Shown one piece after another: positions 55,129 through 64,000 of a DNA stretch of 64,000 nt. The number at the start of each line of letters is the position of its first letter. Position 1 is the stretch's first letter. Made by a program: the position numbers and the translations under genes. The notes beneath the pieces were generated by a model. It saw nothing but the letters and a program-made list of their open reading frames with translations. It made no database searches and was not told the DNA's origin. Source of the stretch: an uncultured Pirellulaceae bacterium (GTDB taxonomy: Bacteria > Planctomycetota > Planctomycetia > Pirellulales > Pirellulaceae); NCBI GenBank assembly GCA_937928555.1, contig CALFWR010000014.1, positions 1-64,000 of the forward strand, given 5' to 3'.

Positions 55129-56211
55129 ATGAAGTCCTTTTTTCACGTTATTTCGCTGCTGCCAGTGATCCTGCTTGTGGTGGCATTCTCAGCCGATATT
55201 GCCGCCGCTCAGCGGGGCAGTGCTCGTGAGAAACAGGTCAAGAAAGAGCTTGCGGTCGTCAGTGGCGTGATCGAAGTCGATAGCCGAAAAGCGTTTCAGG
55301 TCAAGTACGAAGAAATTAAAACCAAACTTCGTCAGGAAGTCCAGGTCGAGAAAGTCCCGACTCCGCCGCAGTGGAACACCATGGTGGAAGTCGACCGCAA
55401 GCAGTGGTTGACGAAATTCTACCAGTCCGACAAAGGCAAGCGTTTCCTGCAGACGCAAGACAAGAAAATCAAAGACGCCGCCGTATTCGATGTCCGCTAC
55501 AACGACAAAGGAAAATTCGAAGTCTACGACGTACCTGCGGGCACCTATGGCTTGCAAGGACGCGTCGACAAGGAAATCGATGGCGTGCTTTATGGGTTTG
55601 AGGTCTTTGCAAAAATCGTCGTCAGTGAGGACGTTGACCAGGTCAACCTCGAACCGATTCCAATCGAAATCACACCCCTGTTCAAGCCTAACCAGGCGGC
55701 CCCGCCGATCAACGTCAGTACCAACGATGGCAAACAACTGACTTACGATTTGGCGGCATACAAGGACCACTACATCTTTTTGAATTTTCTCAACAGCAAA
55801 GACCAAACTCCCGGATACCAGGAACAGGTGCAGCAGATGTACAAAGACCTGGGCAAGTCACACAAGGTGAAGCTTATTTCGATTGTCGTGGACGACAAAG
55901 ACTACAAGAAAAAGGGGGACGGCAAAGGGCGCGCGGTGGCGATCAAATGGCTCTTGGAAAAAAAGCTGAAGTTCGGCAGCTATGGCTTTACCGATGGCTG
56001 GGAACATCCAGTGACTCAGGCTTACGGAATTCGCTCCACGCCTTCCGGTTGGCTGATCAGCCCCGACAAAGAGCGCAAGATCCTGATGAGCCAACACGAG
56101 TTCTTTCAGCAGGCTCGCGTCAAAGCTTCGATCACAGAAATTGTTCGCGACCGCATCGACGGCAAGGACAAACCTACATTGGCCAAGCCGCCTGAAAACG
56201 CCAAAAAATAA
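55129..56211 (+). CDS. Exported thioredoxin-fold protein without CxxC
   Basis: 360 aa from the ATG at 55129; the ORF track begins 41 codons earlier without support. Signal peptide [21 protein letters not shown]. An N-terminal beta-rich domain is followed by a TlpA/peroxiredoxin-like C-terminal half: [25 protein letters not shown] stands where a TlpA protein has WATWCGPC, and [18 protein letters not shown] carries the cis-Pro region. Both redox Cys are missing, so it is probably a binding or structural version. Confidence 0.75.
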   Translation: MKSFFHVISLLPVILLVVAFSADIAAAQRGSAREKQVKKELAVVSGVIEVDSRKAFQVKYEEIKTKLRQEVQVEKVPTPPQWNTMVEVDRKQWLTKFYQSDKGKRFLQTQDKKIKDAAVFDVRYNDKGKFEVYDVPAGTYGLQGRVDKEIDGVLYGFEVFAKIVVSEDVDQVNLEPIPIEITPLFKPNQAAPPINVSTNDGKQLTYDLAAYKDHYIFLNFLNSKDQTPGYQEQVQQMYKDLGKSHKVKLISIVVDDKDYKKKGDGKGRAVAIKWLLEKKLKFGSYGFTDGWEHPVTQAYGIRSTPSGWLISPDKERKILMSQHEFFQQARVKASITEIVRDRIDGKDKPTLAKPPENAKK

Positions 56212-56246
56212 CGTGGTTGTGGCTTCTAACCGCAATCATTTCTTAC

Positions 56247-56433
56247 CCCCGATTATTCACGAGGCGTGGGCGTCAGAATCAGTTCCAACAGTGATCCACG
56301 ACTCTGATGCGATGAAACGATCGCTGTGGTTTTCATCTACCGGATGATTCAAATTTCTTGTTGAAATTCAGCTTTTCCCCTGCTCCTGTTGGCCAGACGT
56401 AGAATCAACGCCCGTCGTTGTGAATAATCCGGG
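56247..56433 (+). mobile_element. MITE-like element, copy 3
   Basis: 187 bp in orientation A. The tip reads CCCCGATTATT (one substitution). Flanks are CTTAC (56242-56246) and CTTAT (56434-56438), a decayed 5-bp duplication. It lies in the gap after the thioredoxin-fold gene and forms one border of the island-like segment. Confidence 0.88.
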
Positions 56434-56456
56434 CTTATCAACCGCTCCCCTGTTCC

Positions 56457-56499
56457 AAAACGTTGTGGGTTCCAACGCTGGAGCTCTCCACAACGTTTT
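56457..56499. terminator. 12-bp hairpin downstream of the island operon
   Basis: AAAACGTTGTGG and CCACAACGTTTT are perfect reverse complements with a 19-base loop. It is 19 bases after the stop of the minus-strand operon and ends in a short run of T on either strand, a plausible bidirectional terminator. Confidence 0.65.
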
Positions 56500-56517
56500 G
56501 ACATGCGCCATGTCGCG

Positions 56518-57834
56518 CTAGCGGTCAGGCTTTGGGTCATCCAAACGGAAAGCTTCAAGCACAGCTTCTTCAGCTCCATCCTCAATGAATTGATATTCAG
56601 ATTCAAAAACCGGAAAGGCCTTGAGCGGAATGGGCCGATTGGGTGTCGAATCCCACGACATCATCCAGTTTGCCCGTAGCCGGGGCGTCGTAATGGAACC
56701 TGGCTTCAGATGATCCGGCAGCGAATCTCGCAACCAGGCCTGCGCTTCCTCAACGGTAAGCCCTTTTTCTCGCATAAAAATACTTGCCTTTAGGCTACCC
56801 AGAAGCATTGGGCTCAGTTGCGAGGCAGAGGTAAATGGCTTGCCCTCGCGGGTCAACCCCAGAGTCTCTACGTGCCATAGTTGCCACTTGTCCACAAGCC
56901 CTTGAAACTCTTCTGGCGAGCAAAACTCGGAACACAAAAACAGGCTCGAATCCATTGCATGCAATAGTGCAACAGGAACTGAACTATGGTAGAAATTTTC
57001 GTCGAAATAATCTGTGAACAGGTTAAATTGTTTGTCAAAATTCCCTCGTGCCAAAGTTTCGGCGACTTCCGGTTCCAATGCCGATAGCAAGTCATGAATT
57101 CGCGAAATCCTGCGATCAGCGAGGATCCCCCACATACTAATGGTGTTTCCACCACTGGTCGGCAGTGTCGCAGGGGCAATGAATCTCACTGATGCTTCCG
57201 AATTTTCTCCCAAGGCTGTTAGCAGTTCACCCAAACTCATGTTGGCCGTGTCTTCCAGAAACCGCAGTTGCAAATCGCTGCTTTTGGAAAAGGTCAGCCA
57301 CCATTTTTTCAGCTTGGCAAAGTCTTTGAAGACACCCGACTTGGAGCGTATCGAAACGTTGGAAAGCTCTGTTTTCTCCTTGGCAAAAACGGCCAAGCGA
57401 AGCGGGCTATTTCTGTCCAGTTTCTGCGGCAACAAGAATACTAACGTTGTTTCATTGGAGCCAAGCTGATCTAGTTTGATTCTTTTCCCATGGTCATCCA
57501 GAAGCTCAACCGCCTCAATACTTTTGATTCCGGTTTCTGACCGAAGAACCAATCCGTCAAAAAAAGCCATCGCTTTGCCCGTTCCTTCAGGCAGAGCCAA
57601 CTCATTCTCGATATCAAGCTTGCCACTCAAAAGCTGAACTTCGAAAAGCTTGTCCCGGCTTTTGTTCCACTGGCACTTTTTCTCTTTGATGAAGTCCTTT
57701 AACAGAATCTCATGTTCAGCCTTATGAGCATCGAGACGGTCATGTACAGACACCGGCTTCTCATCAGCAGGCAGCACTCGCACAAGCAGAAGTGACCAGG
57801 TTAACGCAAAAACTACTCTTAATTTGAATTTCAT
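56518..57834 (-). CDS. Secreted protein of unknown function (island gene 3)
   Basis: 438 aa. Signal peptide RVVFALTWSLLLVRVLPA. No domain recognised. After a helical N-terminal region (DAHKAEHEILLKDFIKEKKC) comes a beta-like region (IKSIEAVELLDDHGKRIKLDQ). The rest is mostly helical, with CSEFCSPEEFQGLVDKW near residue 300. It is the last gene of a three-gene minus-strand operon, 32 bases after the previous stop. The base composition seems more A/T-rich than the ribosomal and housekeeping genes, suggesting recent acquisition. Confidence 0.6.
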   Translation of the reverse strand: MKFKLRVVFALTWSLLLVRVLPADEKPVSVHDRLDAHKAEHEILLKDFIKEKKCQWNKSRDKLFEVQLLSGKLDIENELALPEGTGKAMAFFDGLVLRSETGIKSIEAVELLDDHGKRIKLDQLGSNETTLVFLLPQKLDRNSPLRLAVFAKEKTELSNVSIRSKSGVFKDFAKLKKWWLTFSKSSDLQLRFLEDTANMSLGELLTALGENSEASVRFIAPATLPTSGGNTISMWGILADRRISRIHDLLSALEPEVAETLARGNFDKQFNLFTDYFDENFYHSSVPVALLHAMDSSLFLCSEFCSPEEFQGLVDKWQLWHVETLGLTREGKPFTSASQLSPMLLGSLKASIFMREKGLTVEEAQAWLRDSLPDHLKPGSITTPRLRANWMMSWDSTPNRPIPLKAFPVFESEYQFIEDGAEEAVLEAFRLDDPKPDR

Positions 57835-57866
57835 TTGCTCGACTACTGTGGTGATCCAGTGTTGGG

Positions 57867-58928
57867 TTAATTTGCTCCGGAGCCAGGCGGGTTTGCTCCG
57901 GAGCCAGGCGGGTTTGCTCCGGAGCCAGGCGGGTTTGATCCAGAATCCGGCTCATGTGGTCCTGAGCCGGGCTCATGTGGTCCTGAAAAACCAGACAGAG
58001 CTCTTCGGAATTTGAAACCTCTAAATCCGCCAAACTCGCCTTTTGAAAGATCGTGAACCTCTTCATGGCGTTCAGCAATATTCAAACCAATCTGATCTTC
58101 ATCACAGCTCTTGTTTTGGTTTCTGGTGTAAGTGCCACTTTCCCGCCACTGCTCCGACGTCTCACGAATGACAAAGTTACTGCAGCGTCTCCATCTGCCT
58201 TCAATGAAATCGTACGCCTCACACTGAAACCATTCGGCATCGGGGAATTCACATTCCTCAACCTTATCAATCCTGATCGTGTGTCGACGATTCGTTGCGA
58301 CCTGCGCCTCCTCGACTGCAACTTCGGGGAAACACACCAAGTCTGCCCCCCACATGCTGGCATCAAGTTCTTCCTCTGGAGCAGGCGCGCCAAGGCCAGC
58401 ATCCACTGGGGCCGATATTTTGCCTGGTACATGAGAGAAAATCCAAACTCCCAGACCGTGTGCATAACCATGACAGTTTTGCGTATAATCACACCTGCCT
58501 TGTTCACATTCATATCCCCAATAGTACCAATCCCACCACCACTTATTCTGCTCATGTGACCAAGTTCTCACTGCTTCTTTTGAAGGCGATTTCCAGTCCA
58601 TTGAGATGTCGAATTCTTGGTAGGAAAACTTTTCCTCCATGCAATTTTCCAAATTGTTTCTGACGATTCTGCCTGAACTGGGATGCATAAACCCTCCTCC
58701 AAGTCGCGGATTTTCCTGCCAGTCAGGATCCAAAAAGATGAACACTTTCTTCGGATGAGGAAATACATCTTTCCCTATTGGCTCACGAGCAACACAGAAA
58801 ACAGCCATTGTTTTCAATATCCTAATATTCTCGTCGCCGTCCTGACCGTGTGAATCAGATGAAGAAATAAGGAGTTGATAGATCAACACCGATACAACCA
58901 TCAGAAGTTTTGTGTTTGTCATGTTCAT
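57867..58928 (-). CDS. Secreted protein with Pro/Gly heptad tail (island gene 2)
   Basis: 353 aa. Signal peptide MNMTNTKLLMVVSVLIYQLLISSSDSHG. No known domain; Cys-rich segments include GYECEQGRCDYTQNCHGYAHGLG, suggesting disulfides or metal binding. The C-terminal ~35 residues are repeats of a PPGSGAN heptad preceded by HEPGSGP-type variants. It sits between the other two operon genes. Secreted or surface-exposed role inferred; function unknown. Confidence 0.6.
   Translation of the reverse strand: MNMTNTKLLMVVSVLIYQLLISSSDSHGQDGDENIRILKTMAVFCVAREPIGKDVFPHPKKVFIFLDPDWQENPRLGGGFMHPSSGRIVRNNLENCMEEKFSYQEFDISMDWKSPSKEAVRTWSHEQNKWWWDWYYWGYECEQGRCDYTQNCHGYAHGLGVWIFSHVPGKISAPVDAGLGAPAPEEELDASMWGADLVCFPEVAVEEAQVATNRRHTIRIDKVEECEFPDAEWFQCEAYDFIEGRWRRCSNFVIRETSEQWRESGTYTRNQNKSCDEDQIGLNIAERHEEVHDLSKGEFGGFRGFKFRRALSGFSGPHEPGSGPHEPDSGSNPPGSGANPPGSGANPPGSGAN
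57874..57983 (-). repeat. 21-bp tandem repeat coding Pro/Gly heptads
   Basis: Three exact copies of a 21-base unit (57874-57936) and two diverged ones (to ~57983) encode PPGSGAN-like heptads at the C-terminus of the overlapping gene. Being three-fold in length, they change copy number without a frameshift. Confidence 0.85.
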
Positions 58929-58962
58929 GTTTTTCCTAAGAGCAAGTCATGCGTCGAAACAA

Positions 58963-60060
58963 CTACTGCCTCGACGAAACAATTTTTGCGTGAACAATTG
59001 TGCTGGATGACTCAGAACTAAAAACCTCGGCTTTGAGCGAAGCCGCGTCACTCTTGAGAAGTGTGCGTGGGAATTCCACCAGTACGAGTTTTCTTTTCGA
59101 ATTTCCGCTCGTTCTTTCAACACGTGTAGTAACAGCCTGTCCGTCCACAGAACAACGAACCGATTCGTCGCCATCAAGAAAACCAATCTTAGAGGTGACA
59201 ACGAACCGCACGCGACAAACTAAGCCAGCTTCGTCTTCTCGAAGTGTCAATACAGTAGAGATTAGGCTGACTGCCGGCACATGACGTATCACGACACAGA
59301 CCTCTCGAGATTTGCCAGTTTCAGAATCAGAAACTGTGACGTTTGCCGAATTAACCTTAAGATCTTCCAGTCGCTCCTTCAGCGGGCTAGCCTTCAAGAC
59401 AAGAAATGCTTCTCCCGACGATTCTTCTCGAATTTCCGCATGAAGACCCGCATCACCATTGACAGCACATGTCAGGTTCTGCGCACGAATCGGTTTGGAA
59501 ACGACAACCGGAATTCGCCTTTCAACGGTACTGGCGAATTCTCCTGCAGGAACCTCAAAGCTCACCTGCCGTTCTCCAACGGAAAGATTGTCATCCAAGA
59601 AATATTTAAATACCAAAGATGCCATTCGCTCGCCCGCTTCATTTACAAGTTCCATGCGCAACGATCGTTCACTTTTCGAAGAATGTGCAGGAGCGCGAAA
59701 GGAAAACTCTCCCTCAGCAGATTCGCCCATGCCAATCGATTTAGAGGAAAAGGAGATCTGACGGCACCTACATCCGCCGCTTGCTTTGAAAAACACCAAG
59801 GGGCCAGTTAGAGAAAACCGAACCTTCTTGACCGTTGAGCAGGGCACTGATCCAAGATTGGCCACCCGAACCCCAGTTGCGTTTGTGTCGAAGTGCACAA
59901 CATCTGAATTCACCCGTGTTGCCGCTTCGAACACATCTCTGGCTACGACGGGAAGGTACGCAGGCGCGGCGTGAAAGCCAAGAACAAATATCAGCAGACA
60001 AAAACGCGTAATCGAAACAACCATGGGATCAAAGTTCCGCATAAGCATGCACACATCCAT
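58963..60060 (-). CDS. Secreted protein with DUF1573-like segment (island gene 1)
   Basis: 365 aa from the ATG at 60060; the ATG at 60024 gives a cleaner signal peptide (MVVSITRFCLLIFVLGFHAAPA), and the track uses a TTG at 60066. Residues ~55-140 resemble DUF1573: VRVANLGSVPCSTVKKVRF, then GGCRCRQISFSSKSIGMGESAEGEFSF, with a Cys pair where DUF1573 has a CGC-type motif. A second beta-rich half follows. It is the first gene of the unknown operon. Export is likely; function unknown. Confidence 0.6.
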   Translation of the reverse strand: MDVCMLMRNFDPMVVSITRFCLLIFVLGFHAAPAYLPVVARDVFEAATRVNSDVVHFDTNATGVRVANLGSVPCSTVKKVRFSLTGPLVFFKASGGCRCRQISFSSKSIGMGESAEGEFSFRAPAHSSKSERSLRMELVNEAGERMASLVFKYFLDDNLSVGERQVSFEVPAGEFASTVERRIPVVVSKPIRAQNLTCAVNGDAGLHAEIREESSGEAFLVLKASPLKERLEDLKVNSANVTVSDSETGKSREVCVVIRHVPAVSLISTVLTLREDEAGLVCRVRFVVTSKIGFLDGDESVRCSVDGQAVTTRVERTSGNSKRKLVLVEFPRTLLKSDAASLKAEVFSSESSSTIVHAKIVSSRQ

Positions 60061-60227
60061 TGCCAAGATTTCTAGAATGTCAGGTGATCAGACATGTGTC
60101 AAGCGACCTGGCTGTCTTAATTCGTGTTTTGCACTTATTTGAGCATTGCTATGGCATAAAAAAAGCGACATCCGTAAAAGAAAATGATTCTCTAAAATCC
60201 AATTCTTTCGACACGGACGTCGCAGAC

Positions 60228-60440
60228 ATGGAGCTTACCAGTTCGTTTTCAAATTTACTACTGACATTTTCTCCCGTCTTCACCGAGCCGAGTTTTGTCA
60301 CGTTTCGGCTTCTGATGACCGGCTGGATCATGTCAATGCGGCATCGCTACATCACTGACATGATCGTCTCCAGTGACTCGGTGCATTTTGGCCACTTTTC
60401 CGACTACCATCGTTTCTTCAGCCATGCGGTCTGGCAAATG
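60228..60440 (+). pseudogene. Transposase N-terminal fragment (IS701/DDE_5-like)
   Basis: 71 codons from the ATG at 60228. FSPVFTEPSFVTFRLLMTGWIMSMRHRYITDMI, then HFSDYHRFFSHAVWQM, match the N-terminus of IS701-type DDE transposases. The match stops at ~60440, where sequence continues as an unrelated leucine-rich-repeat fragment in another frame. The catalytic part is missing. It is evidence of an insertion sequence and later deletion here. Confidence 0.75.
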
Positions 60441-60804
60441 TCAGGTCGAGGGACAGCCAAAGTCTCTCAAGAGCCTGGGGCAACTTGAAAACTGCTACAT
60501 TGCCGATTGCGATCTAATGGGTTGGGATTGGTTGGCAGGGTGCTCGGCTCTTTCACACCTGATACTTAAATTTGAGCACCGTTCTGAAGTGAAGCTTGAC
60601 GCCCTCGAGTCGTTACCAAAGCTCAAAATTTTGATTGCCAGGAATTTCGATGTTTTGGACTCAACAGCTCCCGTGATGCCTGCACTTGAGATATTCAGGC
60701 TTGAAGAAGCAACGATAGATGATGCACTTTTGAGCGAATTTAAACAGCTGAACCCTGACATGAGAGTCGAGGTTCAGCATCATCAATCGCCTGCGGACAG
60801 ATAG
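60439..60804 (+). pseudogene. Leucine-rich-repeat protein fragment
   Basis: The frame reads SLKSLGQLENCYIADCDLMGWDWLAGCSALSHLILKF, then ALESLPKLKILIARNFDVLDS and MPALEIFRLEEATIDDALLSEF, which are LRR-like units, ending at a TAG. Its 5' part is missing and is replaced by the transposase fragment in another frame. The track start at 60373 lies inside that fragment. Probably the 3' end of an LRR gene broken by the insertion. Confidence 0.6.
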
Positions 60805-61125
60805 GTCGCCGACAATCGTCGTTTGGCAAGTTTGTTAAGAGAAACTTCAGTACGTCGAGGGTGCTGTAAGTGAATTTAAGCCCGGATTATTCGCGACGAC
60901 GGGCGTTGATTCTACGTCTGGCCAACAGGAGCAAGGGAAAAGCTGAATTTCAACAAGAATCGCGAATCATCCGATAGATGAAATCCACAGCGATCGTTTC
61001 ATCGCATCAGAGCCGCGGATCACTGTCGGAACTGATTCTGACGCCCACGGCTCGTGAATAATTCGGGGTAAAACTAATCCGGGCTCGCCAGACAATTCAT
61101 GAACCCGGAAACCAAGCGTGGTCAA
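60805..61125. other. Non-coding region with mobile repeat copy 4
   Basis: 321 bases between the LRR fragment and the RND gene stop. It is mostly filled by repeat copy 4. The short stretch 61068-61125 holds an extra ATCCGGG motif but nothing else that I recognise. Confidence 0.6.
60881..61067 (-). mobile_element. MITE-like element, copy 4
   Basis: 187 bp in orientation B, opposite to copy 3. Its tips read CCCGGATTATTCGCGA and, on the complement, CCCGAATTATTCACGA. Flanks are TTAAG and GTAAA; no target duplication can be seen, so this copy may be old or rearranged. Confidence 0.88.
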
Positions 61126-64000
61126 TTAGCCGTTGGCCAATCCGGGGGTTGGAATTGGCTGTGGTTTGTCGTTGGGTTGCGAAGCCTCTTCGGCGTGATC
61201 GAACACAAGCGGAATGCCCATGGTCTTCAGGGCTGAACCGTAAAGCGAATAGAACACCGGAACAAGAATCAGAATCAACAGCGTTCCAAACAACAGACCA
61301 AAGATCAGACTGACCGCCATCGGGATCAGGACTTGAGCTTGCATGGACGTCTCCAGCAACATCGGGAACAGCCCGGCGATCGTCGTCATCGAAGTCAACA
61401 TGATTGGGCGGAATCGTCGCCGTCCGGCCTGGGTGAGTGCTTCCTGAAGCGGCACGCCGCTGCGAACGCGGTGGTTGATAAAGTCCACCAGCACGATCGA
61501 ATCGTTCACAACCACGCCGGTCAGTGCGATCAAGCCAAAGAAGGTAAACAGTGTCAGTTCCAGGCCCATCACCGCGTGTCCAATGATCGCACCCAGCAGG
61601 CCAAAGGGAATGATCGACATGATGATCAGCGGCTGCATGTAGGAGCGGAACTGCAGGGTCAGCAAAACGTACATGCACATGATCGCGATAAAGAATCCCG
61701 TGATCATGCTGCTTACCGACTCCTGATTCTGGGCCTGTTCGCCTTCCCAGTTCACCGAAAAATTCGCCCCCGTGCGCTCGCGCCACGACTGAAGAAGTTC
61801 CGGAAGAAACTCGTTCTGCATTTCGACGACCAACTGACGACCGTTGACGCGTTTGCTGTCCGCATCGGCGGTCACGGTGATGCTGCGTCGTTGATCCAGC
61901 CGATTGATTTCAGCCAATTCTTTCTCGTGGCTAATGTTGGCGACTTCGGTGATGGGTCGTTCGACGCCCTGGGCATCCCGCACGCGAATCTCTTCAAACG
62001 CTGCCTGGGTTTCGCGGTCAGCCCGGGGATAACGGACCATCAGCTTGACCTCGTGCCGCCCCCGCTGAAGCCTCATGACTTCGTTGCCGAAGTAGACCGA
62101 TCGAATTGTTTCGGCAAGGTCCTGTTCGTTGAGCCCCAGAGCCTGGCCTTCGTTGTTCAGGCTCAGGTTCCGCTGCCACTTTCCGGGTCGCATGTCGTCT
62201 TCGAGGTCGAAGACACCGTCCTTGCTGGCCAGCCATTTTTTGCAATCTTCGGCGATGTCTTCCAGGAAAGGAGCTCCTTTTTCGTCGGCGAGAATTTTGA
62301 ATTCGACGGCCGCACCACCGGGGCCCATCGAACGGGCTCCAAACCGCAGAATCTCCGTGCCGGGGACTTTGGGGATCTCCTGCCGCCACATGTCGATCAG
62401 TTGGCGCGTGGTGATTTCGCGTTCATCCGGCGGGGTGAGCAGAACAGAAACATTACCGACGTGGCTACCGGTGGTGACACCGTTGGGGCCCTTGATCGCG
62501 TCGCCGACTTCGCCGACTTTTTCGTACAGGTTTTTGATCACCGACGGCTGGCCCGAATCCTGAATCTTCTGGTCGATATCAAGGATCGCGGCCTTCAGCT
62601 TTTTTATCGACTCCTGTGAGTACTCAGCCGATGTGCCGTTGGGAAAGACAACGGTGCCGCTAATTTCGCGTCCATCGAGTTTCGGGAAAAGTCCAACCGG
62701 AGCGATGCCCGCCGCAACGAGCCCGACGCAGACCGCGCCGAACGCAAACGCACCTGCACAGGTGATGCGGCGATTGCTCAGGGAAAATTCCAGCAGCGGC
62801 GAATAAATGCTGTCGATACTGAACTGCATGGCCTTCGATGCGGCGGCGTTGAGTTTTTTGAACAACCATAGCAATGGCTTGAACACATACAGGACGACGC
62901 CAACGGCGCGCATGAACAGGTTGTTGTCGTGGGCCAGGTGAGCCGGAAGAATAAAGGCACTTTCAATCAATGAAATGAACAGCATCGCGATGACCGCCAG
63001 CGGCATCACTGCGATGAATTTGCCCATCACGCCCGAAACGAACATCAGCGGCACAAAAGCGATAATGGTGGTGGTGACCGACGCCGTCACACTGGGGAGG
63101 ACTTCGACCGTACCTTCGATCGCCGCCGCGACAAACCCCAGGCCCTGTTCGCGTTTATTGTAGATATTCTCGCCGATCACGATCGCGTCATCGACAACGA
63201 TCCCGAGGGCCATCAGAAAGGAAAACATGGAAAGCATGTTCATCGTCTGACCAAAGGCAAGCAGCATCACTCCTGCGCCCAGGATCGAGATCGGGATCCC
63301 CATGGCAACCCAAAACGCCAGTCGCAAATCAAGGAAAACGGCCAGAACCACGAAAACAAGCAGCAGTCCCTGAGCGCCGTTTCGCATTAGCAGGTCGATG
63401 CGATCGTAGACGTCTTCGGACATGTCACCCCAGTACGTGATCTCGTAGCCGGTGGGCATCTGTTTGCTCTGGATATAGTCTTTGACCGTTTCGACGACGG
63501 TGAACAGGTCTTCCTTGTTGGTTTTCGAGACCTGCAAGACCATGCCCGGCTTGCCGTTGATCAGGTTGATGGAAGTCGTTTCGGCAAAGCCATCGATGAC
63601 GTTGGCGATGTCGCCGACACGAATCACGTCTCCGTCAGATTTGGTGATCGCGGGAAGATCCGCAATGCCCTGGCCGTCTTCGCGTTTATTATTTCCGCGA
63701 AGCAGCATTTCTTGTGATCCGGTAACCATTTTGCCACCGGGCACGTCGATGTTCTGCTGGCGAATGATGTTGGCCAATTGGTCCATGCTCATCCCGTACT
63801 GCCGCAACGCGTCTTCGGAGACTTCGACGGAAACCTCGTAGGGACGCTCGGCGGAAATTTCCGCGGAGGTGATCGCGGGGCCCTTGGGTTGGAAGAGGTC
63901 TTTGAAAACTCGCCGCACCGGACTGAGCGGTTCGGTGGGCCGCAGTTGCAGCATCTGACTGCGGACTTCTTCCGCCAGGGAGCGCAGTTGCCTTTCGGAT
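61126..64000 (-). CDS. RND efflux permease, partial (5' end beyond the window)
   Basis: Proton-driven inner-membrane pump subunit of the AcrB (HAE1-like) superfamily. The frame stays open to the window edge (SERQLRSLAEEVRSQM precedes the ORF-track Met), so the gene is incomplete. The TM4 motif FLMALGIVVDDAIVIGENIY has the two Asp of the proton relay. A porter/docking region with DIANVIDGFAETT is present, and the C-terminal half repeats the fold (FFGLIALTGVVVNDSIVLVDFINHRV). The C-terminus ends KPQPIPTPGLANG. An adaptor (MFP) partner is not in the window. Confidence 0.93.
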   Translation of the reverse strand, partial: SERQLRSLAEEVRSQMLQLRPTEPLSPVRRVFKDLFQPKGPAITSAEISAERPYEVSVEVSEDALRQYGMSMDQLANIIRQQNIDVPGGKMVTGSQEMLLRGNNKREDGQGIADLPAITKSDGDVIRVGDIANVIDGFAETTSINLINGKPGMVLQVSKTNKEDLFTVVETVKDYIQSKQMPTGYEITYWGDMSEDVYDRIDLLMRNGAQGLLLVFVVLAVFLDLRLAFWVAMGIPISILGAGVMLLAFGQTMNMLSMFSFLMALGIVVDDAIVIGENIYNKREQGLGFVAAAIEGTVEVLPSVTASVTTTIIAFVPLMFVSGVMGKFIAVMPLAVIAMLFISLIESAFILPAHLAHDNNLFMRAVGVVLYVFKPLLWLFKKLNAAASKAMQFSIDSIYSPLLEFSLSNRRITCAGAFAFGAVCVGLVAAGIAPVGLFPKLDGREISGTVVFPNGTSAEYSQESIKKLKAAILDIDQKIQDSGQPSVIKNLYEKVGEVGDAIKGPNGVTTGSHVGNVSVLLTPPDEREITTRQLIDMWRQEIPKVPGTEILRFGARSMGPGGAAVEFKILADEKGAPFLEDIAEDCKKWLASKDGVFDLEDDMRPGKWQRNLSLNNEGQALGLNEQDLAETIRSVYFGNEVMRLQRGRHEVKLMVRYPRADRETQAAFEEIRVRDAQGVERPITEVANISHEKELAEINRLDQRRSITVTADADSKRVNGRQLVVEMQNEFLPELLQSWRERTGANFSVNWEGEQAQNQESVSSMITGFFIAIMCMYVLLTLQFRSYMQPLIIMSIIPFGLLGAIIGHAVMGLELTLFTFFGLIALTGVVVNDSIVLVDFINHRVRSGVPLQEALTQAGRRRFRPIMLTSMTTIAGLFPMLLETSMQAQVLIPMAVSLIFGLLFGTLLILILVPVFYSLYGSALKTMGIPLVFDHAEEASQPNDKPQPIPTPGLANG

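Noticed and set aside
58053-58559. 168-aa plus-strand ORF within the island operon
   Set aside because: Antisense to the Cys-rich island gene, which has a proper signal peptide and repeats.
61333-62619. 428-aa plus-strand ORF opposite the RND gene
   Set aside because: Antisense shadow; the RND frame has intact motifs.

Overview
The window looks like a chromosomal segment of a planctomycete, probably of the Pirellulaceae type. The reasons are a DUF1559 pseudopilin-like gene with the classic N-terminal FTLIELLVV motif and C-terminal H-x9-DG motif, very large TPR and zinc-ribbon proteins, frequent GTG and TTG starts, an S10-spc ribosomal cluster with gaps, and a PVC-type pilus assembly cluster. 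The genus cannot be fixed from the sequence alone. Both strands are densely coded.

Layout. 1-7.6 kb: glutamine-dependent NAD+ synthetase (minus), a zinc-ribbon membrane protein and a secreted TPR-like protein (plus), cytidylate kinase (minus). 7.7-10.6 kb: a large GH38-like protein. 10.9-17.8 kb: a three-gene inner-membrane pilus/secretion assembly operon. Its first protein is PilM continued by a PilN-like NLLP motif and membrane anchor, and all three proteins carry Gly-Met repeats. The operon ends at a strong terminator. 17.9-22.8 kb: a secreted DUF11-like protein, an orphan Tat-type 4x[4Fe-4S] subunit, a GT4-like glycosyltransferase and an SPFH/band-7 protein. 22.8-23.9 kb: non-coding, with a 186-bp mobile repeat and a degenerate tRNA-Asn-like gene. 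23.9-29.4 kb: the pseudopilin and four adjacent or overlapping glycosyltransferase-like genes. 29.7-32.8 kb: a 1040-residue TPR protein. 33.2-44.6 kb: the S10-spc ribosomal operon, rpsJ to secY, lacking rplX and rpmD. 44.8-55 kb: a Cys-rich/NfeD-like protein, a rhomboid protease, a broken RidA gene, an SRPBCC protein, an M20 amidohydrolase, a tandem pair of squalene-cyclase-like repeat proteins, a two-component pair and purA. 55-56.2 kb: a thioredoxin-fold protein without CxxC. 56.2-61.1 kb: an island-like segment bounded by two oppositely oriented copies of the mobile repeat. It holds three signal-peptide proteins of unknown function in one minus-strand operon, a transposase fragment and a leucine-rich-repeat fragment. 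61.1-64 kb: an RND efflux permease running off the window edge.

The strongest discovery is a non-autonomous, MITE-like element of about 187 bp present four times. It has 16-bp perfect (about 26-bp imperfect) terminal inverted repeats and, in three copies, 5-bp direct flanks (TTTAC, ATCAA, CTTAC/CTTAT). One copy splits a RidA-family gene; removing the element plus one ATCAA restores the reading frame exactly. Other notable points are the PilM-PilN fusion, the absent rplX, the 62-bp rpsC/rplP overlap, the degenerate tRNA and the repeat-bounded operon of unknown secreted proteins.
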